A stretch of 64,000 nt of DNA from Haliotis asinina (lineage: Eukaryota > Mollusca > Gastropoda > Lepetellida > Haliotidae): NCBI RefSeq assembly GCF_037392515.1, contig NC_090283.1:35666249-35730248 (forward strand), given 5' to 3'. This document shows positions 12,090 to 23,945 of this stretch, in pieces; the first letter of the stretch is position 1, and every line of letters starts with the position of its first letter. The notes below the pieces were generated by a model that worked only from the letters and a program-made list of their open reading frames with translations, had not been told where the DNA came from and did no database searches. A program made the translations under genes and the position numbers.

Positions 12090-13200
12090 AATTTCTCCAG
12101 TCCTGTTTACTGTGGAGTGGAAACAATCTGAAACAGTGTTTCATGCCGTCATACACACATGCAGAGAAGCAACCTGCCAAGTTTGATCATGTGACTGACA
12201 TGCACGAAAGCATGCATGCACTAATATTTGTATAGTGCCCATATCCAGCCCAGCTGCTCAAAGGCACTTTATTTTCCCTCGACCATTGGATGTCAGTCTC
12301 AATCACACACAAAATATATTTTGAATCCTTGCAACTTCCTGTTATACAACCATAGCAACCAAGTTTGGGATTCCCACCATTATAAGGCATCCATTCACAA
12401 CTGGATATACTGGGACACAGTCACAGTACATTGTTCTTGTGCACAGGGTTGTGCATAACCTTTTGCTATAATACACTATTTTAAAATAGATGTTGTTAAT
12501 ATAGGACCCTTCTGACTATGGGTTTGTGGCCCTTTTGACTTTTCTGTTTTGGAGACCTTTTTTCATGCAGCTCTTTTGACTAGTACCCTTCTTTCATGCA
12601 GTTCATGGATCCATCATACTTGATGTTGGCTGTGAGTGTTTGTCACTCTACTCTGATACACCTACTATCAGCATCATTGTTGATGGGTTCTGACCCATTG
12701 ACTTCTTTCTTTTTTTCCTGGGGAAGATACTGACCCACCCAAAAGAGAGGTGAAGATCAGCTCAACAGTGGTATGATATTCCCACCCACAAGCCTCCTTC
12801 TGCATTTTTTTCAAAGAAAATACTCCACCTAGAAAATTCGTCTGAGTTTTCGTCACATCCTTCTGTCCATCTCAAAGTTGGTTTGTTGATCTGTTGGTCA
12901 TGATGATGAACCCTAACTCTGACTGACTTCCCTGGCCACCCAGGCATTTCATCTGCACATCTGGTGGCTCAACGGTGGCTCTTGCCACTGTAAAATTACT
13001 AAAATTACTGTACAACTGTAAGACTTGAACAAGTCACAGTGTGGCAGAAATACTGAGGACTGTGGACTGAGTACATTTTAAACAGATGAAGCACAGCAAA
13101 GCCTTCCTTTGTCTTTGATGGCATTTTATAGCAAAGAACCAGTTGCTGGGACAGGTGAAAGGACTCTTTACTTTTTACCATTGTTAGCAATCATGGGTAT
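12090..13200. other. Intronic, no feature seen
   Basis: Mixed-composition intron sequence between the DIRS-like element and the SINE at 13201. Short open frames on both strands show no family resemblance. Confidence 0.5.
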
Positions 13201-13459
13201 TGAGTGAGTGAGTTTAGTTTTACTCAGCAATATTCCAGCTATGTGGCGGCAGTCTGTAAATAATCAATCTGGACCAGACAATCCAGTGATCAACAATATG
13301 AGCATCAACCTGCGCAGTTGGGAACCAATGACATGTGTCAACCAAGTCAGCGAGTCTGACCGGCTGATCCCATTAGTCGCCTCTTACGACAAGCATGGTC
13401 GCCATTTATGGCACACTATGATTGCTGAAGGCTTATTCTACCCCAGGACCTTCACAGGT
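13201..13459 (+). repeat. SINE family 1 copy
   Basis: Starts with the gtgagtgagtttagtttta head, then caatattccagctatgtggc, ctggaccagacaatccagtg and a tail ending ccaggaccttcacaggt. Near full length and similar to the copies at 56008 and 56428. I recall this family as very common in abalone genomes. Confidence 0.85.
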
Positions 13460-13849
13460 TGTCAGCAGTTATGGGGCCTGATACCTAAGATCTGTTGCTT
13501 TCTCTGCCAGATCTACATTGCTCCTTGCAAGACCATTACAGAGTGCTTAACTGCCTTATTACCCCGCTTAATACAGCCTTTGCAGTGGAAATATTACAAA
13601 CCACATTAGTCTTTTGGATGCTGACCGTTGGGCTGGTCTGGCTCCTCTGCTTGCCCACCTGCATGAATTACGCAATGCTATTTAGAAAGTGGATTAATTT
13701 TTATTATTATTTCATAATACAGTACTTGTCCGATCTCACATGACAGATTCCTACCTGACCAATCTCACTACACAGATAGCAATAGTTCTGTAATAGTTAA
13801 TGGTTGTTTGCAATATTATGTTGCAATAGACTATCACTATGGCAATAGT

Positions 13850-14560
13850 TGTTTCCCCGTCAATAGTCACCTCTAATTCTAAGTACCTACAGAATTACTG
13901 CTCGTGCAGTAAGGTCGATCTCGATGCCTTGGGACTCTCTATCAACACTATTGTGGCTACAACCACAAATTATCAAGATTTCTACAGTGCTTGGATTGAG
14001 TTAGCAGAAAATGAATGAGAAGTAAAAGATTTTTTAGGTTGTTACACTCAAGACAGTCTTTATTCTATTGCTAGATGCTGCAGCACACATATCCGAGATC
14101 CATGCAATGGAATTTAATGTGTTATGTTTCTTGGGTGTCTGTTTGGCTTCAGTGCCCAAAAACCAGCAACCTATCCAACCCGATAGGCTGTTCATGATTC
14201 CCCAACTTTCATCCATCATTGGCAGAGATGATGTTTAAGATTTTTCACTCTGCCTATTCAGGGTCCTCAGGATCTACCTTAAAGCTGGACAAGATAATTG
14301 AAGACTCCAGAACTGACTGTTCATTCCACTTTCCACAACATCTACAGTGGCTACACCTTTATGGGAAAACCTCCTCCAAAGGCAACCATGGTTCATGTGA
14401 CAAGGGCATCTACCATGATTCTTCAGAGCAAATAATGTCTAATATGAGAGCTGCTTTTTGAAGTCTGACATGGACTTTCTGGACTGCTGGTATTACTGGT
14501 GTCCAGGGCCTGCACATAATTGAGCCCTTAGTCCTGGCTGAAGAACTGTCTACTGACCAT
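13850..14560 (+). pseudogene. Tyrosine-recombinase remnant, DIRS type
   Basis: Split reading frames contain, in order, KTVFILLLDAAAHISEIHAM, PDRLFMIPQLSSI, FRVLRIYLKAG, LFIPLS and VATPLW. This is the order seen in the tyrosine recombinases of DIRS-like retrotransposons (catalytic-domain start, proline-rich stretch, x-x-VRALRxYL, LFIPL). The expected Arg of the first catalytic box (usually RRVSEIHA) is replaced, and several stops interrupt the frame, so it is dead. The orientation is the same as the gag-like frames at 10.2-11.8 kb. Confidence 0.6.
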
Positions 14561-15405
14561 CAATGGAGAAAAAAGAGGTAGTCGCCAAATTCATACTTTC
14601 ATTGATCTGTCTTTTATTAGACAGTGTTGTGGTATTTGCACCAACACTTGACTGGGTCTGTATTTCAGCCTGATTCATCACTATACTGGATAACCGCTAC
14701 TCTCACTAGCATGTTAGGGATTCCTGCATGCAAATACTTCTATGGGAATTCAGTTGTTCTTCAACCACATGATGATGAAGGAGATCATGATACATGAGGC
14801 TCAGAGATATGTAACTGTTCCACCATACAACTGTATTTTTCTGGGGCCCAGTTTCAAAGGATCATAGTAGTAGGTCAGGTTACTTGTGAACAAGCCATCT
14901 ATTGGGTGTCTTCCTACAGACCAGTGTAGTCTGTAGCCCACAATCCAACCATGATGACTGTTAGGATAGGAGAAGTTTACATATTTGTAAACTGTACAAA
15001 ACCTATCCTATTTCACCTGACAAGGTTGCTACCATATCCAGCTTAGAGAATGACTTCCATAGGGAGTGATATGGTCAGCCAAGAGCAAGACAAATGTTTT
15101 GTGTGGACTTCATAGTGGCTGCCCACAACAACGCTGGGCAGGGTGTGCTCAAGCAAGGGAAAGTGGATTATGAGATTGGATAAGTATTATACAATTTATT
15201 GTAAGTACAAAATTCAAAGATCCTATGATTGTCTATACAGGGTGTTTTGGAAGGCTGGTATAGGGTTTAGGCAGATCAAGGCAGGCCAACTCCTGTGCCA
15301 TGTTGAACACAGGCATGCGAAGCTACAGCATTTCAGTGAATTGATTTAAGACTTGGTAATGAGACAGCTCCTGAATTGTAATTAGGTGATATACAAGCAA
15401 TCTAA

Positions 15406-15537
15406 TATACTGGACAAAAATATTAGGGACATATGTAAATTTTGAAATTATGAATAATGATGTATTTATTCATTGACATACTGGTGAAACAGCAGTCATA
15501 AAAATACCAATATCCCTAACTTATTTTGTCCAGTATA
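15406..15537. mobile_element. 132-bp mariner-type MITE
   Basis: Ends are inverted repeats: tactggacaaaaatattagg on the left and its complement, ending ttttgtccagta, on the right, each beside TA. Short, non-coding, TA-flanked: a mariner-type MITE just upstream of the fifth visible exon. Confidence 0.8.
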
Positions 15538-15591
15538 CAAACACAAGTATATTATCCTGGCCACATCTTTTCTTTGTGATTGTTTTAACAG

Positions 15592-15745
15592 CATTACCTC
15601 GCCACACCATCTTCTATGATGTCGTAGAATATGCATACAACAATAAGATGAGCCCAAGACTTGAAGAAGAGCTGCCCCTCCTTGTATCCCGTCCTGTGAC
15701 TCAGGAGATTCAGCTGGACCAGCTACGCAGCATTGGGCTCATGAG
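15592..15745 (+). CDS. CXorf58: CXorf58-like protein, fifth visible exon
   Basis: Acceptor tttaacag at 15591, donor gtatgt at 15746. Phase in 1, phase out 2. The exon encodes LPRHTIFYDVVEYAYNNK, SPRLEEELP and RPVTQEIQLDQLRSIGLMR. The IPRxxxxYDxxxYA and RLxEExxxL pattern fits CXorf58. Confidence 0.88.
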
Positions 15746-15791
15746 GTATGTGACTTTATACTCACTTTAACCAGGAAATATTATAACCTGG

Positions 15792-15850
15792 GACAGTTTA
15801 GTTTTACGCAACACTCGGCATTATTCCAGCTATGGGGCGGTCATGCTATA
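15792..15850 (+). repeat. SINE family 1 fragment
   Basis: Reads gtttagttttacgcaacact and then attattccagctatggggcg: the head of SINE family 1, with the rest not recognisable. Confidence 0.6.
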
Positions 15851-17350
15851 GCCTCTCAAGTGTCTATACCGTTACCCCTACATATTTTCTCTTTATTTGA
15901 AAATGTTAGTACTCAGGGTATTACATATTTTTATGACAACCATGGTTCATGACCTTTCTAGCACGTCCAGTAGCAACATTTTGTTGCTTCTTTTTTCTTT
16001 ATTATGCGAACTAGTGAAATTTAATCACACATGTTGGATGGAGATGACAGTTTCAGCCTATTTTGTACTATGGGCTGACGAGTCATGTGTTTTCTGTGCA
16101 GTCTAACCAGCCCAACATCTTACACCAGATAGGACAATCGAACATTGTGGTAACAAGATCTAGCAGTGGGGACAGACAGGAATATTTGGGAAATGTGGAC
16201 ATGGTGATTCAGGCAAGGCATCATTGAATGCTACTGGTTAGCCTCAGCCTCCCTACTCCATTGTGATGTTTTCACCATAGGTTCTCACCAAGTACTCAAT
16301 GGACGTGAAGTCATTCTTACTGGAAGAAAACTCAACATGTTTTCCATAAACTGAATTATCCATCACTCTATCATCCTTAATACAAGGCTTTTGCAGAAGC
16401 TGCACCCTCTAGACTGACAGCTTTCTTTCCAACAATGGCATTTGATATGCAGATTTCAGGAATAAAAGCAGATGACTTTTCACCACTCATAAGTGTTTGA
16501 CTGCCACAAAGTTTATTGGTAATCACCAGTCTGTAGCATGTGTTGAAGTACTAGGACACAGACATGAACGCCTTTCTCGCTTTTTAACCAATTTGTGACT
16601 GTTGTGTGGCAAAAGAGCTCTGAAACACACTGAAAAGTGATACACTTAAAGGCGAGCTTATGTGGATGTCGACTGCTATTTGAGGAACACAACATTTCAG
16701 AGTGTAGTGCTACTCCTTCATTATGTGAATGAAAGACTAGGCGATGATGATGACTTAAGAGATTTTTGTTGTGCTTTCCAACATACTGCATTATTCACAC
16801 ACAGATCCCTCAGGTCATTTAGTGTTTGATTGGAAGAGGGGCGATTTGACCAAAAGATATGGCAGTTTGGAGGGATGGATGTGTTGCATAATCAAAATAT
16901 CTGTGAATTTTTAATTTGCCTGAAGTTGTAGGGGAGTGATGAACTATGAGATGGTTTGGTTGGTGTTTGTTTTAGTTGCTTTTGTTTGGTTTTGTATTAA
17001 TTTTTAGTTAGCAAAAGTTGTGGGTTTGTTTTAATGATTTGTTTATTATTCTAAGTATTTGCTTGGTTTTGCATGACAGCATATTTAGGAGAATAGATAG
17101 AGCAGTTTGGCAGTTTCACCAAACCTTATTGAAGTAGTCAGATGTCAGATTTGATACTGGAGCCACTGTAGTTCAGTCACATTTATGCAACTAAAGGAGA
17201 TAGAATTGATACTCCTCCTATGTTGTTTGTTAATATAATGTCCAAGGGAGTACTCACATTTGGTGAAGTGATAATTTCTCTCGCATATATTTTGTCTCCC
17301 AAGTATGTAATGCAAGGAGATATTGTCAGTTCCTTGCCTGTCAGATGTCA
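15851..17350. other. Intronic, no gene seen
   Basis: No exon or transposase was found. A cctcagcctccctac stretch near 16247 resembles sequence beside the right inverted end of the DIRS-like element near 11866, hinting at another degraded copy. Confidence 0.4.
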
Positions 17351-17352
17351 TT

Positions 17353-17690
17353 TTGGTTCTGGAGCATAACTCAAAAACTGTTCAATATTTTTCTACAAAA
17401 ATTGGTCGATCTATCAAACAGAAACTGAAGTGGTGCAGTCTGCTACTTACAGATTTTTGTCATTTTCATTTTTCTTGTTTTTCATGAAAATGATTTGAAC
17501 TTAGTCTCAAAAGGTGGGGTGACCTTTGTTTCTGGAGCATACCTAGAATAACATTCAATATCTTCCAACAGAACTTAGCAGATATGTGAGACAGATCCCA
17601 AAGTTGTGCCTTTTGCTATAGGCAGATTTTGGCATGCATTTATATTCTTCATGATTTCTATGCATTTGGACTTAGTCTAAATGATGGATT
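17353..17690. repeat. Two diverged tandem copies, about 175 bp
   Basis: Both copies begin ttctggagcata and share the order aacattcaatat, a poly-pyrimidine stretch, then cttagtct. The first spans roughly 17353-17510 and the second roughly 17530-17690. It looks like a non-coding dispersed repeat; the family is not identified. Confidence 0.55.
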
Positions 17691-18448
17691 TGTTCTTTCA
17701 AATATTTGTTATCTTTTGATGACTCTTGTTAATCATTATTTTATTGAAATAGTGTGAACCATGATTCTGTTTGTTCAGATGGTATATATACAAAATGGTA
17801 GAATAGGTGATTGAAGGAAAGTGTATAGTTAGCAATAGTTGGTTATGCAGAATTGTCTTTGATATGAAAGGTCAGTTGTATATGAAATATGCTTAAGGCT
17901 TTGAAGGTTTGGGTGTTATTTTGTGGGCTTAGGAGTGTTTGTAATGTTAGGTGTGTGTCCATAAACTCTAAAGCATCACTCTATAGTAGTGAAAGACAAG
18001 GACACAGACAGCAATATATGTACATGTGGAACAACAACAGTATTAAGACAACAAGGGAAACCAGAAGTGAATTAGCATTAAATTGGTAAGGTGGATGGAC
18101 AAATGAAAACCTTGGAGTCTTAATACAGACATGTATGATGAGGTAACACAATGGTAACATTTGACAAGGGAAATGACAATAAACAAATGGAAGCCAGGAT
18201 TAAGGCCTGATTTGTGATAAGCACTAGGACAAGGATCCAGAAGTGATGATTAAGTTCACTGGTCTCAAGCCTATCTGCCAAGCAGAAGTCTCTGGAACCC
18301 CTCAACAGGGAGTATGTTTAGGGTATATACTGATACATGCTATTAGTCCTGAAAGTTAATTAATAGGTATGTAGTTTTTATTGTTGGATACAGACTTTTG
18401 TTGTTGACAAGGAAGCTACCAGATGCATTATTGCTGATGCTGTTGCAG

Positions 18449-18581
18449 GACCCCGCTTGTGCCGATGCCAACACCCAAATCAGGGAAAATGTCTGCTTTG
18501 AACCCACACACATCTGGGCGCAGATCAAAGCAAGCAAAATTACGGGCTGCCAAGATGAGGATAATGATGGGATTAGATGGG
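18449..18581 (+). CDS. CXorf58: CXorf58-like protein, sixth visible exon
   Basis: Acceptor ttgcag at 18448, donor gtaagt at 18582. Phase in 2, phase out 0. It encodes TPLVPMPTPKSGKMSA followed by a basic helix-like stretch (RRSKQAKLRAAKMRIMMGLD). The basic run near the C-terminus is also a feature I recall for human CXorf58. Confidence 0.85.
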
Positions 18582-18589
18582 GTAAGTCA

Positions 18590-20130
18590 TAAATCTAACA
18601 CCTCTTTTACATGCACACATTTACCTCTGTAACTGTGTTTACTTATAAAGTAAATGAACCATCATGTATACTCTAATGGACCATGAAAAAACTTGACTTA
18701 GAGGGAAAAGATGGCCAAAATCCCATGGAGCAGTATGTTTTGGGAAAACGGGCTGCCATGCCCACCAGGACCTTTGTGTAACTCTAGTATAAATGAAGTA
18801 ACATCCATGTCATGGAATTTGACTGTACATAAAGGAAATTGAAAAAGCGACAAAGACTGATTATGAAAACATATAAATTCCAATGAAACTTATGTCTTTT
18901 GATGAAACATTGATAAAACAAACATAATGGAATAATAGTACATTTGGAGATGTGATGCAATAGATTTACTTACAGAGTAAATCAAATTTTAAAAGTGTCA
19001 TGAACAAGGTCAATTTGTCACAGGAGTAAAATACTCCAGGAGTAATTATGCTTTTACTTCATCTCTGGAGAAGGTGCAAATTTACTTCAGGAGTTACAAA
19101 TTCTTATGTGAGTAAATTCATTTTGTGACATTTACATAGTCAGTTTTCTTACCATAAGTAAGTTTACTTATATAAGAAAATATACTCCTGTAAGTAAACT
19201 TGTGCATGTAAGAAGTGGCTTAAACAAGGTTAATTCTCTGCAATGTGAAAACATCTCTGGAATTTTTAGCTCACATGACTGAAAGTCAAGTCCTCTTATG
19301 TCATTATGTGTTGCTCAAGCATTATCAATTTTTGAACTTTTGATATATTTTCTAAACTTGCCAGGCCTAGGGAACTGACTCACATAAAGGTGTTGACATC
19401 GATAGTGTCTCTAAAAGCTTCTAACAGAATTTGCCTTCTGGCCACAGGAGTTTATGGCATGTTTTAGTTAGTTTGTGAATATGTAATTTTTTAATAGCAA
19501 AATTTCGCAGAACTAGACACCATTCAAGATTGCAGCATCCAGTGAGAAACCATGTTCCATGTAATGTTTTGTGTGGTTGTTAGTTGGTAGGCAATGGTTG
19601 TTAGAAGTTGAGCCTCTTTACATAGCAGTCATGCTGGGTTATGCTTGAATCCCATTCTCATGATCTTTAAGATCTAGACAGTATCTTGATTAATCAATGA
19701 AAACACCCTGGTCCCAGTCTGTCCAATTGGCATGATAATCAGCCCAGTTCAAACTTGTCTGCCTGTGATGTTGGGCCAGTGGGATGCAAATACATACCCC
19801 TCTGTGGCAGGGAACAGCTGCATGGAAAGGATTATGCGCTGTGCATAAACACACTGGCTTTCTGTAGGTCATTTCTGAGTATAGTGGAAACAGAAAGGAG
19901 ATGAAATCTTGCTGTAGTCAGGAGAAACCTGTCTCAACTGCATGGAGGAATGTGTTTCCAAATGTGTAGCATTGAATCCATGTCCTGCTGACACCAAAGA
20001 CATCTGCAGTGAGAAATTATTTTGAAGCAATTTCTGGCTTGTCTCAGTTCCATCACATAAAACAACACCTGTAGTGGTGGGTAATAATCCTGCACTTCTT
20101 TCTTGGTACATGCATTCACAGGTTTTCAAG
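18590..20130. other. Intronic, no gene seen
   Basis: AT-rich, with repeated agtaaat and taagtaa words between 18960 and 19215. Nothing coding is supported. Confidence 0.5.
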
Positions 20131-20134
20131 AGAT

Positions 20135-20401
20135 TCAACGATGACTTCTTACCACACGTATACATTGTTGTGCAAGTGTAATTTTGCACATGTGATTTTG
20201 ATGTTTTCGAGGCCAGCGAAGGTGTACTCCCAGTATAATTTCGATAGTTTGGTTGGGCGATGCCTCCTCGAGAAAGATGTAAAGCGTGGACCTGTTCAGT
20301 ATCCCCTGCGTGAAATCACTTCTTTCGTCAAATTCATACACCAACTGTATACTCACATTTTGACTATCCATGCCACTCACTTTATTTGGGATGATGCTCA
20401 A
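20135..20401 (-). CDS. Unrecognised open frame, 88 codons
   Basis: The minus-strand frame reads through MDSQNVSIQLVYEFDERS, LNRSTLYIFLEEA and PNQTIEIILG, with a protein-like mix of hydrophobic and acidic residues. It lies immediately beyond the left end of the 20460-21742 transposon, while another minus-strand open stretch lies beyond its right end (21750-22165). It may be part of one older coding unit split by the transposon, or of an unknown mobile element. No function is recognised. Confidence 0.3.
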   Translation of the reverse strand: MSIIPNKVSGMDSQNVSIQLVYEFDERSDFTQGILNRSTLYIFLEEASPNQTIEIILGVHLRWPRKHQNHMCKITLAQQCIRVVRSHR

Positions 20402-20459
20402 AGGCGCACTCCTTCGTTACTTGGGGACGTATGAGAATCCCCTTATAGAGGACTTTCAT

Positions 20460-21742
20460 TTAAAGGTCACATGCAACGTAAAACACAACTTTGCAGATTC
20501 TGGTACCTTTTGATATGCAATTACCGAAACAAATAATAAAAAATGCCAATTCAATCTATAAAGTTGAAAAAAACGCGATGAAAAAAAAGCCCGCGAAATC
20601 GGAGTTCAAACGTTTCACTAAATTCCCCCCAGCGCTGGGGGGAAAACTGGTTTCAACAGCTGTGCTGCGCTGCGTCCATAACGCATGCGCACTGAATAGA
20701 TTCGCGGAGCTTGAAACAGTATGCATACTGAGGTCGTGAGCAGTAGTCTAATCTTGGTTGTGTACACAAACAAGTAAATAATCTGCTCGTTACTTAAAAA
20801 AAACATGTTGATTGTGGTGAGCAGTCTCTGTCACAGAGAAAGCTCAGTGTCTGGTTTATTCACACCAATATGTCTGCCTGCCTGTCTGCTAAAGACAACA
20901 TGCAATACACAGCTTCAGTCATTGACCACATGCGATTTGAACTTAACGCCTATCAGACTATACGACATAAAGAAAATAAGCTGATTTATGACTCGTGCAC
21001 CCAAGTCCCGTGTCTGCCACATTATGTAATTAGGCACGTGTGATACACATGACATGTTTTTATGTCTGTGGGTTGCAAACAAACTACATCCATTTTTTTC
21101 GGATGACTGGATCTGACGGAAACTGGTGCAAACTCTTGTCAGTTTCAAGTCCTGCTTTGTACTTGGACGAATGACAGATTCCAGCCACGCAGTAGTTTAC
21201 TATCTCTACTGACATGATTTTTTTATTGGATCGAGCGCAAATTCAGAGAATATGTATTTTCCAAACCCAACATCTCTATATACATTCTTCATGGATAACA
21301 ACTTCTTTTAGTGTATATGATTTTGTTTGACAATAGTATATGAATCCATACTGAAACGACGGATCAAGTACACTAAAAGAAGTTGTTATCCATAAAGAAT
21401 TTTACTTTCTGGTGACTGGCTATACTTCTAAAATGCCCATCAAACAGATCATCTTTCTGTACACACAATGAAACCTAGCATATCAGCAAATGAAACAGCC
21501 AATCGGAAGCCGTTGTTTCACTTGAGTGCATATCCACCCGCTATGGCTGGGTTCGGTCTCCCGAGGGCTTCGTTTCGGGGGAAGTAAGCCCAAGTACAAA
21601 ATATTGCACTTTTGAATCGCGATTGTACGCTTATAATTTTGTTTATTTGTTTTTTTAAAAGGAGCAGTGTATATTATATGTCATGAATAAGTGATATATG
21701 TGTTTTAATTATGTTTGATTTTTTGGTTGCATGTGACCTTTA
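20460..21742. mobile_element. 1.3-kb non-autonomous TIR element
   Basis: The left end reads TTAAAGGTCACATGCAACG. The right end is the inverted counterpart, gttgcatgtgacctttaa. The terminal repeat is about 18 bp and the edges contain TTAA, which would suit a TTAA-targeting superfamily such as piggyBac or Kolobok; this is inference. No transposase is encoded. It contains an 18-bp perfect palindrome centred on agcgct (about 20628-20647) and a nested inverted repeat at 21286-21398. A related single terminus is at 3006. Confidence 0.65.
21286..21398. mobile_element. Inverted-repeat element nested in the TIR element
   Basis: Arms of 30 bp at 21286-21315 and 21369-21398 are inverted copies with one mismatch (core ggataacaacttcttttagt), around a 53-bp spacer. 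It could be a small MITE that entered the larger element. Confidence 0.7.
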
Positions 21743-21749
21743 ATAGTGA

Positions 21750-22165
21750 CCCTTTGAGTCAACAAGCGCTTTGGGAGAACTGAGGGTGAAATTGAGTAGC
21801 CAGTCGATTTTGGTGACATCAACGTCCATTGCTTGTTATCATTAAGGACTAACAGGTACAACATATTTCCAAAGAGACCCGAGGTCTCGACATTGTCTAA
21901 ATTGCCAAGATTGCCGTCAAATGCCGGGATCATCACCCATTTGTTGTTGTCATTGTGGACAAGATTGTACTGCATGTTTTTATGAGATCTCCAAGTTACC
22001 ACCACCACCATGGACTTCCACTTGTCTGTAAATATTGTGTCTTAATTGTAACCCACATACCTTGCCTTCGCCCTGGGGTTTGTCGAACCTGCGCATGTCC
22101 ACGAGGTCGGAGATCATGAGGGTATAACATTCTCTTTCACATGGCCGTTGCAGGGCCTTGAGCAT
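21750..22165 (-). CDS. Unrecognised minus-strand coding-like segment
   Basis: Two adjoining minus-strand stretches look coding. The first, from 22165, reads MLKALQRPCERECYTLMI and SDLVDMRRFDKPQGEGK, then a donor-like gtatgt. The second, 22020-21750, includes VHNDNNKWVMIPAFDG and VLNDNKQWTLMSP, two related short blocks (ND-N-x-x-W-x-x-M-x-P). The phases of the two do not join cleanly, so it may be a pseudogene or part of a mobile element. It is antisense within the last intron of the CXorf58-like gene. No family recognised. Confidence 0.3.
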
Positions 22166-22606
22166 CAGTGATTGTCAGTAGAAGTAGGTTGTGTTTTTCG
22201 TGTGTAATAATTAGTTGTAAGGAATATAGCTTGCATATGGTGTGCAGACCGGTGAGTAGGCTGAATTGCATCGATTTCCGAAGGTGAATATATGACCGGC
22301 AGTTATTGAACCTCAAATATTGTTTTTTTTACCTTGTACACTTTAATGACTTCATATCCAGTGTGTTATGTGAATGACAGTTCATAATATGTTTTTTGAG
22401 AGGAGAGGTACGAGCGGAAGTCTTACCCAGGTGTTTTTTGTTTGTGATTTTTTAACAAGTTGTACCTCTGGCAATCTGTTCACTGACTCTGTATCTTTTA
22501 CTTTTACTAATACACTGATCTCGGGTGACTTGGACTATGCAAATGGAGTCCTCAAATGGGCCTCCTTTGTTTCCTGTGTTTATGTTCCTGCATTGTGTAC
22601 CTGCAG

Positions 22607-22789
22607 GACCGGGTGGGCGGAGAGGGAGCTGCTGATCACTACCTGGACTGCTACAACCAACATGGGGAGCTGCCCACACAGCCCCAGGAAGACTGGGAAC
22701 ATGAGGCAAGCAAGCTATACGAGTGGACACAAGAACTCTCATTCAATGATGAGGCAGTAGCAACTCCAAGATTGTTACTTACATCATAG
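22607..22789 (+). CDS. CXorf58: CXorf58-like protein, terminal exon
   Basis: Acceptor ctgcag at 22606; 60 codons and a TAG at 22787-22789. Phase in 0, which agrees with the preceding donor. The tail is acidic and less conserved (DRVGGEGAADHYLDCYNQHG, then DWEHEASKLYEWTQELSF). With the six earlier exons it closes an 885-bp coding stretch without a frame conflict. The assignment of this last exon to the gene rests on phase and position; the tail alone is not diagnostic. Confidence 0.75.
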   Translation, partial: DRVGGEGAADHYLDCYNQHGELPTQPQEDWEHEASKLYEWTQELSFNDEAVATPRLLLTS

Positions 22790-22918
22790 CCTTCACGTCA
22801 CAATCTGCAAAATGATGTTATTCTGTATATTGGTTTAAGCTACAAAGGACAGTTGCTTACATTGGCATTAAGCATAAAATGGGGTCTTTGCCATTATCCT
22901 GTTTTAAACAAAGTAGCA

Positions 22919-22924
22919 ATTAAA
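22919..22924 (+). terminator. Possible poly(A) signal of the CXorf58-like gene
   Basis: ATTAAA, the commonest variant of AATAAA, 130 bp after the stop codon. In AT-rich DNA this is weak evidence. Confidence 0.3.
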
Positions 22925-23945
22925 ACATCATCATGTCAAGAAAGACTGCCCTTAGTTTAATACACTGGTATTGTTTCTGTATCATCTTTGTAAGCTCCAC
23001 TGACTATCTGCAGCAAAGTGTGAGATACTGTCCATGCCACTGTGTGCTCTGTTGGTCAACAAAATTCATTTGTTCTTTGCATTCAGAGGTAGTCTCACAC
23101 CAATTGGTTATGCTTGCGTATAGGGTTTGGGTGGTGTTACAATTTAAACGAGCTAATCCAGACATCATATTATATTTTTACAAACTGTTCTTGATCCTTT
23201 CTTCAGGATTTTTATCCTGCATATTTGTTTTGATGAGTGTAAAATTGATGTGACACCATCCAGCTCTGGAGTTTTACTTCTCAATACTATTTGTGTCAGT
23301 TTCACATACTAACATTGCTTGCCTACCCTGTTTATGATTGTGTAGTGTCATCAGTGATTCAGACATATAATTTCCACTGCTCTGTTGCCTTTTAAGTGGA
23401 TGGAATGTCTAACATCACATTATGAAATTTACAGAAAGTATAAAGATCCTACAAGCAAACTGAAACATAATTTAACATACAGAATTTCATTACCTACAGA
23501 TACTGTCAGTTAAGGTTCTAATAAGATGTGGTTATCTGTAGACAAGCTGGGATGTCACTGTGTTGGCGATATATTTCTGGCTACTGGCAGGAGAATACTT
23601 GTTACTGATTTAAGAAGAGTCCTCATCATTTCAACATTGGTGAACGCATTTTCATAGTTTGGGAATTCCTAAACTGTGTGATAACAGTTGTAAACCTGTA
23701 TCATATCTTTTTAAACATTTAGAATTTTCAAATTTTTAATAGTACTTTTAATAGTTCTTTGATATTTTGATAGTCCTATTTTTTAATAGTCCTTTGTTCA
23801 GAAATGTTAAATAAGTTTAAAATTAGGCACAGAATGTCCACAAAATGTTCATTTTTAGAAATTTGAGACTTCTCCCTGAAAATACAAGTGCAGTAAGTAG
23901 GAGGAGATCTGTGTTGTGTAATCATTTCAGAAATTTTGTGTTATA

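Noticed and set aside
12187-12947. Several overlapping short open frames on both strands.
   Set aside because: They overlap one another, lack conserved motifs and look like chance frames in intron sequence.
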